From the NCBI GenBank assembly GCA_017463155.1, contig JAFTPT010000041.1, positions 1-60,629 of the forward strand: 60,629 nucleotides of DNA. The letters run 5' to 3'. A model generated the notes under the pieces. The model did not search any database, was not told the DNA's origin, and saw only the letters and a program-made list of their open reading frames with translations. Of the stretch, positions 53,026 through 60,629 are shown piece after piece (within the stretch, counting starts at the first letter, position 1; the number at the start of each line of letters is the position of its first letter). Source of the DNA: Blautia sp. (GTDB lineage Bacteria > Bacillota > Clostridia > Lachnospirales > Lachnospiraceae). The position numbers and the translations under genes are program-made.

Positions 53026-55122
53026 TCATGGCGCATCCTGTTCTGTGTTCTGTGAAAAGGCCGTACCGTCCCAGTGGATATATTGCATCTCCTGTGCACG
53101 TTCCCGGCCGTGAAGATCCGTAATGATATACCGGATGGCATAATCTCCCGCCGGCAGCTCCATCTCCTCGATATAAAGATTCCGGAACATGGTCATGTCT
53201 TCGCTTTCGACATAATGCCTGACGGAATCCGTGCCCTCCTCATATATCGGATACAAAAACCGGTAATCCCTGCCCTGGTAATCGGCCATCGTCACAACAT
53301 TCCGGGACGGCATTCCCGTATCGGCGTCATAGCCGTTCCAGATTCCATAGACCTCGTAGCCCAGATTATCTTCATCCGATATGAGATCTCCCGACTCATC
53401 CCCGATCATCTCCTTAAGTCCGCAGCGCAGATTAAAGATCTCATTGTTCATGCGGATCGGTATATTGTAGAGATCTTCGGTATCCGAAGAATTAATCATC
53501 TCCAGAGCGCACAGTACCCCGTCGATCGAAACCCATGTTTCCGGTTCATCCGGCTGGAAGATCATCATCTGGGTCTCTTCGTCGTAGAAAAGCTTGCATT
53601 CATCCTTGCCAAGGCGCATGTACCCGCCGGTATCCTCATCCTTCATGTACCATTCATAGTAATGCGTCTTTCCAACGCCGGTCATCTGGTCGAGGGAAAC
53701 GGCAGCTGCCGGGAATCCCTCATGTTCCACGTTCTCCACAGTGAATTGATAGATCTCACTTTCACTGATCTTCGTCAGCCTCGGGACCTTATCATAAACA
53801 CTCTCCGGAGCCTCCCAGTCGCTGATCGCATCGAGATAAGACAGATAATGAGGACTTCTGCAGTTCCGGGAGTAAACCTCCATCTCATGCACCCCAAAGT
53901 TGATGGCATAGCAAAAGGACAGTCCGGACGCCCCCGATCTTGCTTTTCCACGGACACAGTAGGGCACACAATCATTGAGTGTATTCTGGGCCCTGGCCCG
54001 CAGTTCGAGAGGAAGCACGGTGAGTGCCCCCTTGCTGTACAGAAAGCCTCCGATATCCAGCATCGGCGTTTTTTCTCCGCCGAATTTGTCAACATTTTGC
54101 GTCATATCATCCAGATAACTCAGAACATCCGGATATTTCATGTAAGCCTGATCCACATAGTCAAAGATCTCGTCAAAGCAGTGCTCCATACTTTCGACAT
54201 GAGAAAGGTCCAGAACAGAGTAAGTCTGCAGATCCATCCTCTGGTCATCACCGATCTGCGAATACTTACGGATGGTCGTGTCGCAGACGCACATCCCGAA
54301 CTGTCTGCCGTCCCGCTCCGGATTCCGGTACAGCTCCCACAGCCAGTCGCCGAAGGCACTCCCGTAGCCGGAGGTCGACTCCTCGGAGGCGACCATATAG
54401 GAGGCCTGCGGTGCGACGGCCAGAGCCGTTTCAAGGTTTGCCATCATACAGGCGTCCATAACGACCGTCTCAAAATGCACGCCGCCGTCTTTAAGGGCGG
54501 TTTCAAGCTCGTCGAGGTACAGGATGTCCTTGTTGAACAGTTCATCGACAAAGATTCCGGTGGCGCCTCCGCCGCCATGATCCCAGAGCACCAGCGCATA
54601 TTTCTCCGCGGGATAGTTTTCGGCTCCCCAGCTGATGAAATCCGAGAGTGTCTCCGGCTCGGACATGCTGGCCAGAGGCTTTTCCTCAAGGAGCGTAAAC
54701 GGATTCTCCCCGGAATCCTCCTCAACCGGCGAAAAGCGCCATCGCTGCAGCTTTTCCGTGGAAATGTCCAGTCCCAGCGTATCCTTCGCGTGCCATTCCT
54801 TACAGCCGCCGGTCTCAAAAACGACGTTGACCCTGTCGAAATAGTACGGCGTCTCAATATCTTCTTCGTAGACCAGCCTGATAAATTCCTCTCTGGTCAT
54901 GTCCGGATGGATCTTCGACATCTCCTCCAGATTGTAGGTAGCCATGCCATGGACCGATTCCAGGTCGGAACCGCAGAAATACATCATGACCGTCCACTCG
55001 GCCATGTCATCGGTGCCCTGCTCCTCTGCCGGTACGGAAAAAACGAGCATCAGAACAAGGGCCCACGTCAATATTGCGAGCCCTGGCAGATATCTGTACT
55101 GATGACCTCGTAGTCCTCTCAT
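53026..55122 (-). CDS. secreted C11 (clostripain) cysteine peptidase A
   Basis: A 698-residue secreted peptidase. Signal peptide residues 1-32 end in FSVPA|EE. The C11 caspase-like domain has WTVMMYFCGSDLES, the catalytic His182 in VLWDHGGGG and catalytic Cys225 in VVMDACMMANLE. A 350-residue C-terminal beta-rich extension follows. Clostripains cut after Arg or Lys, and the calcium-dependent members self-activate. It is about 60 percent similar by eye to peptidase B at 56665 and shares the same gene neighbours, so it arose by tandem duplication. Start follows GGAAGGAGATATC. Confidence 0.9.
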   Translation of the reverse strand: MRGLRGHQYRYLPGLAILTWALVLMLVFSVPAEEQGTDDMAEWTVMMYFCGSDLESVHGMATYNLEEMSKIHPDMTREEFIRLVYEEDIETPYYFDRVNVVFETGGCKEWHAKDTLGLDISTEKLQRWRFSPVEEDSGENPFTLLEEKPLASMSEPETLSDFISWGAENYPAEKYALVLWDHGGGGATGIFVDELFNKDILYLDELETALKDGGVHFETVVMDACMMANLETALAVAPQASYMVASEESTSGYGSAFGDWLWELYRNPERDGRQFGMCVCDTTIRKYSQIGDDQRMDLQTYSVLDLSHVESMEHCFDEIFDYVDQAYMKYPDVLSYLDDMTQNVDKFGGEKTPMLDIGGFLYSKGALTVLPLELRARAQNTLNDCVPYCVRGKARSGASGLSFCYAINFGVHEMEVYSRNCRSPHYLSYLDAISDWEAPESVYDKVPRLTKISESEIYQFTVENVEHEGFPAAAVSLDQMTGVGKTHYYEWYMKDEDTGGYMRLGKDECKLFYDEETQMMIFQPDEPETWVSIDGVLCALEMINSSDTEDLYNIPIRMNNEIFNLRCGLKEMIGDESGDLISDEDNLGYEVYGIWNGYDADTGMPSRNVVTMADYQGRDYRFLYPIYEEGTDSVRHYVESEDMTMFRNLYIEEMELPAGDYAIRYIITDLHGRERAQEMQYIHWDGTAFSQNTEQDAP

Positions 55123-55135
55123 GATATCTCCTTCC

Positions 55136-55190
55136 GGAACGCGGGGACGGTTCTCCGTTCCAGCGGAACGAGGGGACGGTTCTCCGTTCC
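55136..55190. repeat. two REP-like palindromes in tandem
   Basis: GGAACGCGGGGACGGTTCTC, then CGTTCC (55136-55161), and GGAACGAGGGGACGGTTCTC, then CGTTCC (55165-55190), directly upstream of peptidase A. Confidence 0.8.
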
Positions 55191-55194
55191 GCCT

Positions 55195-55437
55195 TTACGC
55201 GGCGTCCGCCAGCTCCTGTTCCGCGTATTTTTCTTCAATCTCCGGGAACGCGTCGATGGCGGACTCGAAGAGTTCCATCAGATCATCCTCGGCGATCATG
55301 CCGTCCTCATTTGTCTCCACGCCTTCAAAGGAAAGAGGTACGACCATGGGCGTCGTGGACTCGATGGCTCCCGGCAGCATGTAATCCTCAACACCGAGGG
55401 CCGCAAGCACGGAGGGCGCAAGCGATATTTATACAAG
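55195..55437 (-). pseudogene. histidine phosphatase remnant
   Basis: The 71-residue open frame 55195-55410 matches the last part of the histidine phosphatase at 58800, including VEDYMLPGAIESTTP and MVVPLSFEGVET, but the 43 residues normally between these blocks are absent. Everything upstream, including the RHG motif and signal peptide, is gone, and the promoter of the gene is joined almost directly to this fragment. Non-functional as a phosphatase. Confidence 0.85.
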
Positions 55438-55441
55438 ATTT

Positions 55442-55470
55442 ATTATACACCCTGCCCCGTCAAGATACAA
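55442..55470 (-). promoter_or_regulatory. duplicated phosphatase promoter (copy at the remnant)
   Basis: TTGTAT at 55470-55465, a 17-base spacer and TATAAT at 55447-55442, almost identical to the promoter of the intact gene at 60205-60233. Confidence 0.65.
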
Positions 55471-55517
55471 GAAAAACAAGGCCCTGTCGACCCCTGTCCC
55501 CGCGACTCAAAAACAAG

Positions 55518-55542
55518 ACGAGGGGACGGACCGTCCCCTCGT
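55518..55542. repeat. perfect REP-type palindrome
   Basis: ACGAGGGGACGG and CCGTCCCCTCGT meet around one central base, a 25-base palindrome next to the zinc-ribbon peptide 2 stop. It can also end that transcript. Confidence 0.8.
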
Positions 55543-55547
55543 TTCGC

Positions 55548-55739
55548 TTAATTCTTTTTACCGCAGGTCTGGCACACCAGCCCGTCCGACGTGACATACA
55601 TCACCCTGTACGCTTTACATGTGCTGCAATACTCCACTCTCGTCTGCCAAGCACTTTCCGGTTTGTTCGGATTCTGAGCCCCGCCCTGGATCTGCTCCAG
55701 AGTCTCTTCGCCGAGTACCTTGCTCTTCTCTTTGTTCAT
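55548..55739 (-). CDS. double-glycine-leader zinc-ribbon peptide 2
   Basis: A 63-residue peptide. The leader ends in GEETLEQIQGG and the core has YCSTCKAYR and LVCQTCGKKN. It is the most divergent of the three intact peptides. Start follows AAAGGGTATGAGGCT. It comes after the decayed DUF4342-like gene, where the other copy of the cluster has no equivalent, so it may be an added or relocated copy. Confidence 0.72.
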   Translation of the reverse strand: MNKEKSKVLGEETLEQIQGGAQNPNKPESAWQTRVEYCSTCKAYRVMYVTSDGLVCQTCGKKN

Positions 55740-55803
55740 AGCCTCATACCCTTTCCGACAGATCAGCAGCAGCGATCCTCCAAAGCGTCACGGCTGCCGT
55801 CTG

Positions 55804-56185
55804 TCACTGTTCATCTTCCTTGTCTTCTTCTTTTCCGGCAAATTCCTTTTTTACATAATTGGCCACATTTTCTGCGGAGTTCATCAGCTCGTTGGCCTTT
55901 TCGAGATCGTCCTTGCCTTCAAAGCTGTACTTGAAGCCGAGAAACAGTCCGATGATCATGGCGGGAAGCACCAGCTTCCAGGCCAGCAGAACGACCAGCA
56001 CCAGGATGCTCACCGGAACGCGGAAGACCTCCCGCTCCTTGCGGGTCACCACAAAGGCGTTGTCCCTGCAGATCCGGATGAAATCCCTGACAAGGCTCTT
56101 GAAGCTCCGCCGTGCGCGTCCTTTGCCTCCTCGTAGCTTACATTGGCTCTTTCTCTCAGCTTTTCAACCTTTTCGAATTATCCAT
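55804..56185 (-). pseudogene. DUF4342-like gene, frameshifted and internally deleted
   Basis: A decayed duplicate of the gene at 51879. The start context and first codons are kept, but one base is lost after ATGGATAA. About 166 bases between two copies of GCGCGCCCTTT present in the intact gene are missing, removing the UBA end and linker. The remaining 82-residue frame 55804-56052 still encodes the DUF4342-like and membrane part (VFRVPVSILVLVVLLAWK). Confidence 0.88.
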
Positions 56186-56282
56186 GATCGTTCCTCCCTT
56201 TGATCATCTGCCCGCCTCAGGCGGCAGCTCTTTTTTTCTTCCGGGGTGTTCCCCTTACACGATCATAGCTTACACTTCTTTT

Positions 56283-56321
56283 CTTTAATCATCTTTGAAA
56301 CAACATTAAAATCACATTAAA
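56283..56321 (-). promoter_or_regulatory. response-regulator box C (upstream of the decayed DUF4342-like gene)
   Basis: Same repeats and spacing as box B; the region from box to start codon is nearly identical in the two copies, so it was carried in the duplication. Confidence 0.6.
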
Positions 56322-56368
56322 GGTAACCGAATGGATCCTTAACCTGCAGGCGGCCTTGCCCGGCCGGA

Positions 56369-56584
56369 TCATGACTGGATAAACTGTCCGCAGGACTTGC
56401 AGACATAGCCGCCGTTTACCCGGATCGAGATCCTTTCTCCCTTGCATCGGCTGCAGTAACGAATCTCCTTCTTGACCGCATACATGCCTCCCAGCAGCTC
56501 TACATCGTCTTCTGCTGTCAGCCCGCCGGTTACATTTTCAAGTGCTTCCTCGCTGATTTCTTTTTTTACTTCTTCGCTATTCAT
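56369..56584 (-). CDS. double-glycine-leader zinc-ribbon peptide 3
   Basis: A 71-residue peptide from the ATG at 56584 behind GGGGGTGGTGATT. The leader ends in ISEEALENVTGG, and a second GG follows (ELLGG), so two cleavage points are possible. The core has YCSRCKGERISIRVNGGYVC followed by KSCG. It lies directly after C11 peptidase B, the same place as the remnant and peptide 1 after peptidase A. Confidence 0.75.
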   Translation of the reverse strand: MNSEEVKKEISEEALENVTGGLTAEDDVELLGGMYAVKKEIRYCSRCKGERISIRVNGGYVCKSCGQFIQS

Positions 56585-56664
56585 AATCACCACCCCCATC
56601 ACTGTTATATCTTACGAGCAGATCTTATCACATGTCTTATCACAATAGTGTCACAGAAAGCCGG

Positions 56665-58737
56665 CTATTTTCTGGTAAAGGTCTGCCCGTCCCAATGCAG
56701 ATACTGCATCTCCTGTGGAAGCTCCCGGTTATGAAGATCCGTAACGATATACCGGATGGCGTAGTCCCCTTCGGGAATCACGGTCTCCGTCACATAAAGC
56801 CGGCGGTACATGGTCATATCCTTGCTTTCCGCATAATAGCCTTCCTCGTTCCAATCATCTCTGCTGACCGGATACAGCAAACGGTAATCCCTGCCCTGGT
56901 ATTCGGACATGGTCACAACATTCCGGGAAGGCATGCCCGTATCCGCATCATACCCGTTCCAGATCCCGTAGATCTCGTACTTATTTCCGCTGTCTGCGAT
57001 GATGTTTCCGGCCTCATCCATCATGGGAAGCCTGTGGCCGCACCGAAGGTTGAAGATCTCGTCATTCATACGGATCGGGATGTTAAAGATGTCTTCGGTT
57101 TCACTGAATTCCACGATCTGCAGGGAACACAGCGTCCCCTCGATCGAAGGCCAGTTTTGTGGATCGGCCGCGGCAAGCACGATCTCCTGGGTTTCCTCAT
57201 TATAGTTGGACTGGCATTCCATCCTGCCAAGACACACATATTGCTCGGTCTCCTCATCCAGCTTATACCATTCATAAAAATTCGTATCCCCCACGCCGGT
57301 CATCTGGCTTAATTGGATCGAAGCCGCGGGGAAGCCGTCATACTCCACGTTTTCGACATCAAACTGATAGATCTCGTTTTGCCTGATCTCGGTCAGCTCC
57401 GGGACCTCTTCATAGAGACTGTCCGGTGCCTCCCAGTCACTGATCGCATCCAGATAGGCCAGATAATGCGGGCTCCTGCAGTTTCGGGCATAGATCTCGA
57501 TCTGGTCCACAGGCATGTTGATGGCATTGCAGAAGGAGATCCCCGACGAGCCGGCTCTTCCTTCACCCCGGACGCAGTAGCTCACGCAGTTGCTGAGGGC
57601 GTTCTGTGCTCTGGCGCGCAGCTCCGCCGGAAGCAGGGTGATGGCTCCCTCACTGTCCAGAATACCTCCTATGTCGATCATGGGCGTCTTTTTGCCGCCG
57701 AACTTATCCGCATTCCTGAACATGTCGTCCAGATAGTTCAGGAGATCGGGATACTTCTCATACGCCTCGCCTATACGGAAAAAAATCTCGTCAAAGCACT
57801 TTCCCATCTCCTCTATACGGGAAAGATCCAGAACCGCGTAGGTCTGCAGATCATTGATCTGGTCATCGCCGATCTCCAGATATTTGCGGATCGTCTGGTC
57901 ACAAACACACATTCCTAACTGCCGGCCGTTCTGTCCCGGATTCCGGTACAGCTCCCAGAGCCACTCGCCAAAGGCACTCCCGTATCCGGAGGTCGTCTCC
58001 TCGGACGCGACCAGATAGGAGGCCTGCGGAGCGACCGCCAGCGCGGTTTCGAGGTTGGCCATCAGACAGGCGTCCAGGATCACGTCCTCAAACCGGACGC
58101 CGCCATCCTTCAGGGCTTTTTCCAGCTCATCCAGGTACAGAATGTCCTTCTCGAACAATTCGTCGATAAAGATCCCGGTTGCGCCTCCCCCATGATCCCA
58201 GAGCACCAGCGCATATTTCCTGGCCGGGTAGTTTTCGGCTCCCCATCGGATAAAATCCGCCAGCGTCTCCGGATCGGACATACTTTGCAGCGGCCTGTCT
58301 TCGACAAAAGTGAACGGACTTTCCCCCGAGTCCTTCTCTACCGGAGTAAAGCTCCACCTCTGCAGCTTTTCGGAAGAAATGTCCAGCCCCAGCCCGCTCA
58401 GGGTATGCCATTGCCTGCAGCCGCCCGTTTCGATGACGACATTGACCTTGTCATAGGAAAAGGCTTCGTCGACATCTTCTTCATAGACCATGCTCATAAA
58501 ACGCTCTCTCGTGAGATCCGGATGGATCCCGGCCATCTCCTTCAGGTTATAGGTGGCCATCCCGTGGTTTGATTCCAGGTCGGAGCCGCAGAAATACATC
58601 ATGACCGTCCATTCGGCCTTCCCATCGGTTTCGATATCCTCGGCCGGTACGGAAAAAGAGGACATAAGAACAAGAGCCCATGTCACAAATGCAAGCCGCA
58701 AAAGATGATTCCTGTTCGATCCCTGTGATCCTCTCAT
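56665..58737 (-). CDS. secreted C11 (clostripain) cysteine peptidase B
   Basis: A 690-residue secreted peptidase with a signal peptide ending SFSVPA|ED. Catalytic His182 is in VLWDHGGGATGIF and Cys224 in VILDACLMANLE. The C-terminal beta-rich region matches that of peptidase A over its full length (NGYDADTGMPSRNVVTM in both). It is flanked by the intact histidine phosphatase gene upstream and zinc-ribbon peptide 3 downstream. An Arg-specific extracellular or wall-associated protease is inferred; start follows AAGGAGACAGT. Confidence 0.9.
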   Translation of the reverse strand: MRGSQGSNRNHLLRLAFVTWALVLMSSFSVPAEDIETDGKAEWTVMMYFCGSDLESNHGMATYNLKEMAGIHPDLTRERFMSMVYEEDVDEAFSYDKVNVVIETGGCRQWHTLSGLGLDISSEKLQRWSFTPVEKDSGESPFTFVEDRPLQSMSDPETLADFIRWGAENYPARKYALVLWDHGGGATGIFIDELFEKDILYLDELEKALKDGGVRFEDVILDACLMANLETALAVAPQASYLVASEETTSGYGSAFGEWLWELYRNPGQNGRQLGMCVCDQTIRKYLEIGDDQINDLQTYAVLDLSRIEEMGKCFDEIFFRIGEAYEKYPDLLNYLDDMFRNADKFGGKKTPMIDIGGILDSEGAITLLPAELRARAQNALSNCVSYCVRGEGRAGSSGISFCNAINMPVDQIEIYARNCRSPHYLAYLDAISDWEAPDSLYEEVPELTEIRQNEIYQFDVENVEYDGFPAASIQLSQMTGVGDTNFYEWYKLDEETEQYVCLGRMECQSNYNEETQEIVLAAADPQNWPSIEGTLCSLQIVEFSETEDIFNIPIRMNDEIFNLRCGHRLPMMDEAGNIIADSGNKYEIYGIWNGYDADTGMPSRNVVTMSEYQGRDYRLLYPVSRDDWNEEGYYAESKDMTMYRRLYVTETVIPEGDYAIRYIVTDLHNRELPQEMQYLHWDGQTFTRK

Positions 58738-58799
58738 ACTGTCTCCTTAATAAAAAGCACCTCGCCTGCGCAGGCAGGATCTTCTTTGTGCGCAGGATA

Positions 58800-60155
58800 T
58801 CAGGCGGCGTCGGCCAGCTCCTGCTCCTGATACTCTTCTTTGATCTCATCGAAGGCATCGATCTTCGATGCAAAGAGCCCCAGCAGATCCTCCTCCGCGA
58901 TCATGCCGTTCTCGGCTGTTTCGATCCCTTCAAAGGACAGCGGAACGACCATGGGCGGGTTTTCAAGCGAAAGCGGCTCGATCGACCGGAGCTGCTCCGT
59001 GCTCTGGTAGACAAGTGAAGCCGTGTACCAGGAGCTTCCCTCCGGATCCTCCCACCTCTCCAGCACGAATTTGGCTCCGATGGGCGTGGTGGGCTCGATG
59101 GCCCCCGGCAGTTCGTACTCCTCTACGCCCAGGGCGGCCAGAACGGCGGTGATCGTGGAATCATGCCCGCACAGGAAGGAGAACTGCCGTCCCTGGGCGT
59201 TCAGCTCCTGATAGAACTCCTTGAGCATCGGGTGAGCCAGGTTCGGAGCAAGCAGCGGCGAGGAAAACAGGATCTTCTCATAGTTCGCGAGAACCGATCC
59301 GATGCTCTTCCACTGCTCCTCGGTCAGCTCATGGCCGAAGGCTGCCTTTACTTCGTCCGGCTCCTCATAATACTGCAGGACCAGCGCGTCCGCGATGGAG
59401 GTAAACGACTTGATGGGGCCGGACATGCCGGGCTCCTTGCCCTCCTCCAGCGAAAGCGTCGTCTCATCCGAGAGCAGGTCGCCGTAGGTGCCGTCCGCAT
59501 ACGCTTCGGTCTCCTCCATGTCCGTCACGTCCACGATCAGCCGGAAGGCGTCATCGAGGGATTCCCTGTATCCGGCAAGGCCCTCGCCATTGCCGCGCTC
59601 GGCGATCTCGGCGCTCACATCCGCCGCATATTCCTCATTCATAAAGTTGATGATGGGCAGGAAGGTCGCATCAAGCTCATTGTACTCCTCATGCCTCTCC
59701 ACCGGAACGACCGCCACCGGAAGCAGGCCCGTGGAAAAATAATGGGCCGTCGCCTGGGTGCGCTGCAGGGCGTTGGCATAGAACCGGACCGCCCCGTCTT
59801 TTGGAAGATAATTCTCGGGGAAAAGTCCTTCTTTTTCGAGCTTCAGGCGGAAATACTGGCCCATCGTGGTCTCCAGCATGGCACCGCGCAGCGAAAGTTC
59901 ACCCGCGTTGGAGGTCCAGTCGAACCACTCATGGGGCGTGATCTCGCTGATCATCGAGCCCTTCTCGGAAAGCGGCGAACGGATGTTGTGGCGGCTCAGG
60001 ACCACCATCTGCGCCAGGGTATAATCGGAAGAAACGGACTCCTCCGCGGCCGCGGCCGCATCAGCCGCCGGCGCCTCCGCCATGACAGCCGTGGAAAAGA
60101 CGGTGCCCAGAAGCAACGTTCCTGTCAGGATCGATGTGATGATTCTTTTATTCAT
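58800..60155 (-). CDS. secreted histidine-type phosphatase
   Basis: A 451-residue exported phosphatase of the branch 2 histidine acid phosphatase type (phytase/glucose-1-phosphatase-like). Signal peptide residues 1-26. The active-site motif is LSRHNIRSP (R55, H56), with Asn where Gly is usual, and the proton donor is in LCGHDSTITAVLAALG. The C-terminus EYQEQELADAA is shared with the remnant at 55195. Its start at 60155 follows AGGGGAACAGTTT. First gene of the cluster, with its own promoter; C11 peptidase B follows by 62 bases. The substrate is unknown. Confidence 0.9.
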   Translation of the reverse strand: MNKRIITSILTGTLLLGTVFSTAVMAEAPAADAAAAAEESVSSDYTLAQMVVLSRHNIRSPLSEKGSMISEITPHEWFDWTSNAGELSLRGAMLETTMGQYFRLKLEKEGLFPENYLPKDGAVRFYANALQRTQATAHYFSTGLLPVAVVPVERHEEYNELDATFLPIINFMNEEYAADVSAEIAERGNGEGLAGYRESLDDAFRLIVDVTDMEETEAYADGTYGDLLSDETTLSLEEGKEPGMSGPIKSFTSIADALVLQYYEEPDEVKAAFGHELTEEQWKSIGSVLANYEKILFSSPLLAPNLAHPMLKEFYQELNAQGRQFSFLCGHDSTITAVLAALGVEEYELPGAIEPTTPIGAKFVLERWEDPEGSSWYTASLVYQSTEQLRSIEPLSLENPPMVVPLSFEGIETAENGMIAEEDLLGLFASKIDAFDEIKEEYQEQELADAA

Positions 60156-60204
60156 AAACTGTTCCCCTGTATTCTTAATCAAATCTCATAGTTATACATC
60201 GTTT

Positions 60205-60233
60205 ATTATACACCTTTACCCGTCAAGATACAA
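60205..60233 (-). promoter_or_regulatory. promoter of the histidine phosphatase gene
   Basis: TTGTAT at 60233-60228, a 17-base spacer and TATAAT at 60210-60205 on the minus strand. The sequence around it is kept in the duplicated copy at 55442-55470. Confidence 0.65.
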
Positions 60234-60281
60234 ACGGAACGTGGGTCTGTCGATATTTGTCGATTGCTTTTTGTTGAAAAA

Positions 60282-60326
60282 TAGCTGGCGCATTCTCGTG
60301 ACTTCAGTCGTGAGTTAGCCAGCCTA
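60282..60326. repeat. terminal hairpin of the IS200/IS605 element
   Basis: TAGCTGGC and GCCAGCCTA enclose a second stem CTC..GAC/GTC..GAG with a TTCA loop. It lies 65 bases upstream of tnpA, the usual place for the left-end hairpin that TnpA binds. Confidence 0.65.
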
Positions 60327-60390
60327 CACAAATGAGAACAAATGTTCGATTTTTGCTTGCTTTTTCGATATCATATGGTATAATATAAAT

Positions 60391-60629
60391 ATGAATAAAA
60401 ATGCTTATGCTATTAGCAAGAATGATCTTACATATGGTCGTGGATATGTTTATTCTTTGCAGTATCATATCGTATGGTGTACAAAATTCCGAAAACAGAT
60501 TCTTTGGAACGGTATCGATGAGGAAGTAAAGTCGATGCTCGAGGAGATCGCAGAAGAGTATTCATTTCAGATCCTGGCGATGGAGGTAATGCCGGATCAC
60601 ATTCACCTTCTCCTGGACTGTAAGCCGCA
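60391..60629 (+). CDS. tnpA: IS200/IS605-family transposase TnpA (partial)
   Basis: The first 79 residues of a Y1 transposase, cut by the window end. LQYHIVWCTKFRKQIL and VMPDHIHLLLDC, with the HUH pair, are diagnostic for IS200/IS605 TnpA. The catalytic Tyr would lie beyond the window. A TATAAT box (60379-60384) is seven bases upstream of the ATG, and no ribosome binding site is visible, as often in this family. Confidence 0.9.
   Translation, partial: MNKNAYAISKNDLTYGRGYVYSLQYHIVWCTKFRKQILWNGIDEEVKSMLEEIAEEYSFQILAMEVMPDHIHLLLDCKP

Noticed and set aside
52829-53029. 66-codon minus-strand frame near the peptide remnant
   Set aside because: The neighbouring frame encodes the recognisable zinc-ribbon sequence; this one has no family features.
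53074-55113. 679-codon plus-strand frame
   Set aside because: Antisense shadow of C11 peptidase A; the peptidase frame has a signal peptide and catalytic motifs.

Overview
The window looks like chromosome of a Clostridia member, most likely a Lachnospiraceae-type gut anaerobe. The evidence is strong AGGAGG-type ribosome binding sites, clostridial gene order (cvfB-dnaE-pfkA, dusB-greA-lysS), small families typical of that group (a 58-aa Cys-rich protein, UBA/DUF4342-like membrane proteins, a ParB-BMP fusion, an AraC-GH39 regulator) and a secreted clostripain system. No rRNA, tRNA or CRISPR array was seen. Almost everything from 0.1 to 27 kb is on the minus strand.

Region 1 (0.1-12.95 kb) is accessory, visibly more AT-rich at its left end. 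A sigma-A promoter at about 5.45 kb drives a co-directional set: XRE regulator, membrane-anchored ImmA/IrrE peptidase, secreted ComEC-like metallo-beta-lactamase-fold protein, secreted Ltp-repeat protein, secreted two-repeat protein and secreted peptidoglycan-binding-like protein. Then come a Rpn-type PD-(D/E)XK protein and a mobilization/replication module: family-B DNA polymerase, DUF3847-like protein, a MobQ-type oriT, MobA/MobL relaxase, and two coiled-coil genes, the first nested in and the second overlapping the relaxase 3' end. No integrase is in view, so the left end of the element lies outside the window; the right end is next to lysS.

Region 2 (12.98-27.06 kb) is housekeeping: lysS, greA, dusB, a small conserved gene, argF, SPFH and NfeD membrane proteins, a TrmH-type methyltransferase, pfkA, dnaE, cvfB, araD, an acyl-ACP thioesterase and a Cys-rich protein.

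Region 3 (27.1-44.1 kb) is bounded by two copies of a long, nearly self-complementary repeat (27.13-27.70 and 43.80-44.11 kb). Between them are a ParB-BMP fusion with a metallophosphoesterase, a coiled-coil protein, a C39-like secreted protein, a ribose-type ABC transporter operon ending in a UroD-family protein and a sugar isomerase/epimerase, its probable AraC-GH39 regulator, a secreted amidohydrolase and a truncated IS5 transposase.

Region 4 (44.2-51.9 kb) holds enolase, a WYL regulator, two very small genes, a DUF4870-response regulator-histidine kinase operon, a REP-associated transposase and an SPFH plus ribbon-helix-helix pair behind a palindromic operator. REP-like palindromes sharing the core GGGACGGTTCTC are scattered from 32 to 56 kb.

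Region 5 (51.9-60.2 kb) is a tandem duplication of a secretion-related cluster: histidine phosphatase, C11 (clostripain) peptidase, small double-glycine-leader zinc-ribbon peptides and a UBA/DUF4342-like membrane protein. One copy of the phosphatase and one of the membrane protein are decayed. A direct-repeat operator in front of both membrane-protein copies also lies in front of the neighbouring two-component operon, which suggests that system controls the cluster. The window ends inside an IS200/IS605 tnpA. The best candidates for undescribed biology are this peptide/C11 cluster, the XRE-ImmA-secreted-protein operon, the PolB mobile element and the giant hairpin repeat.
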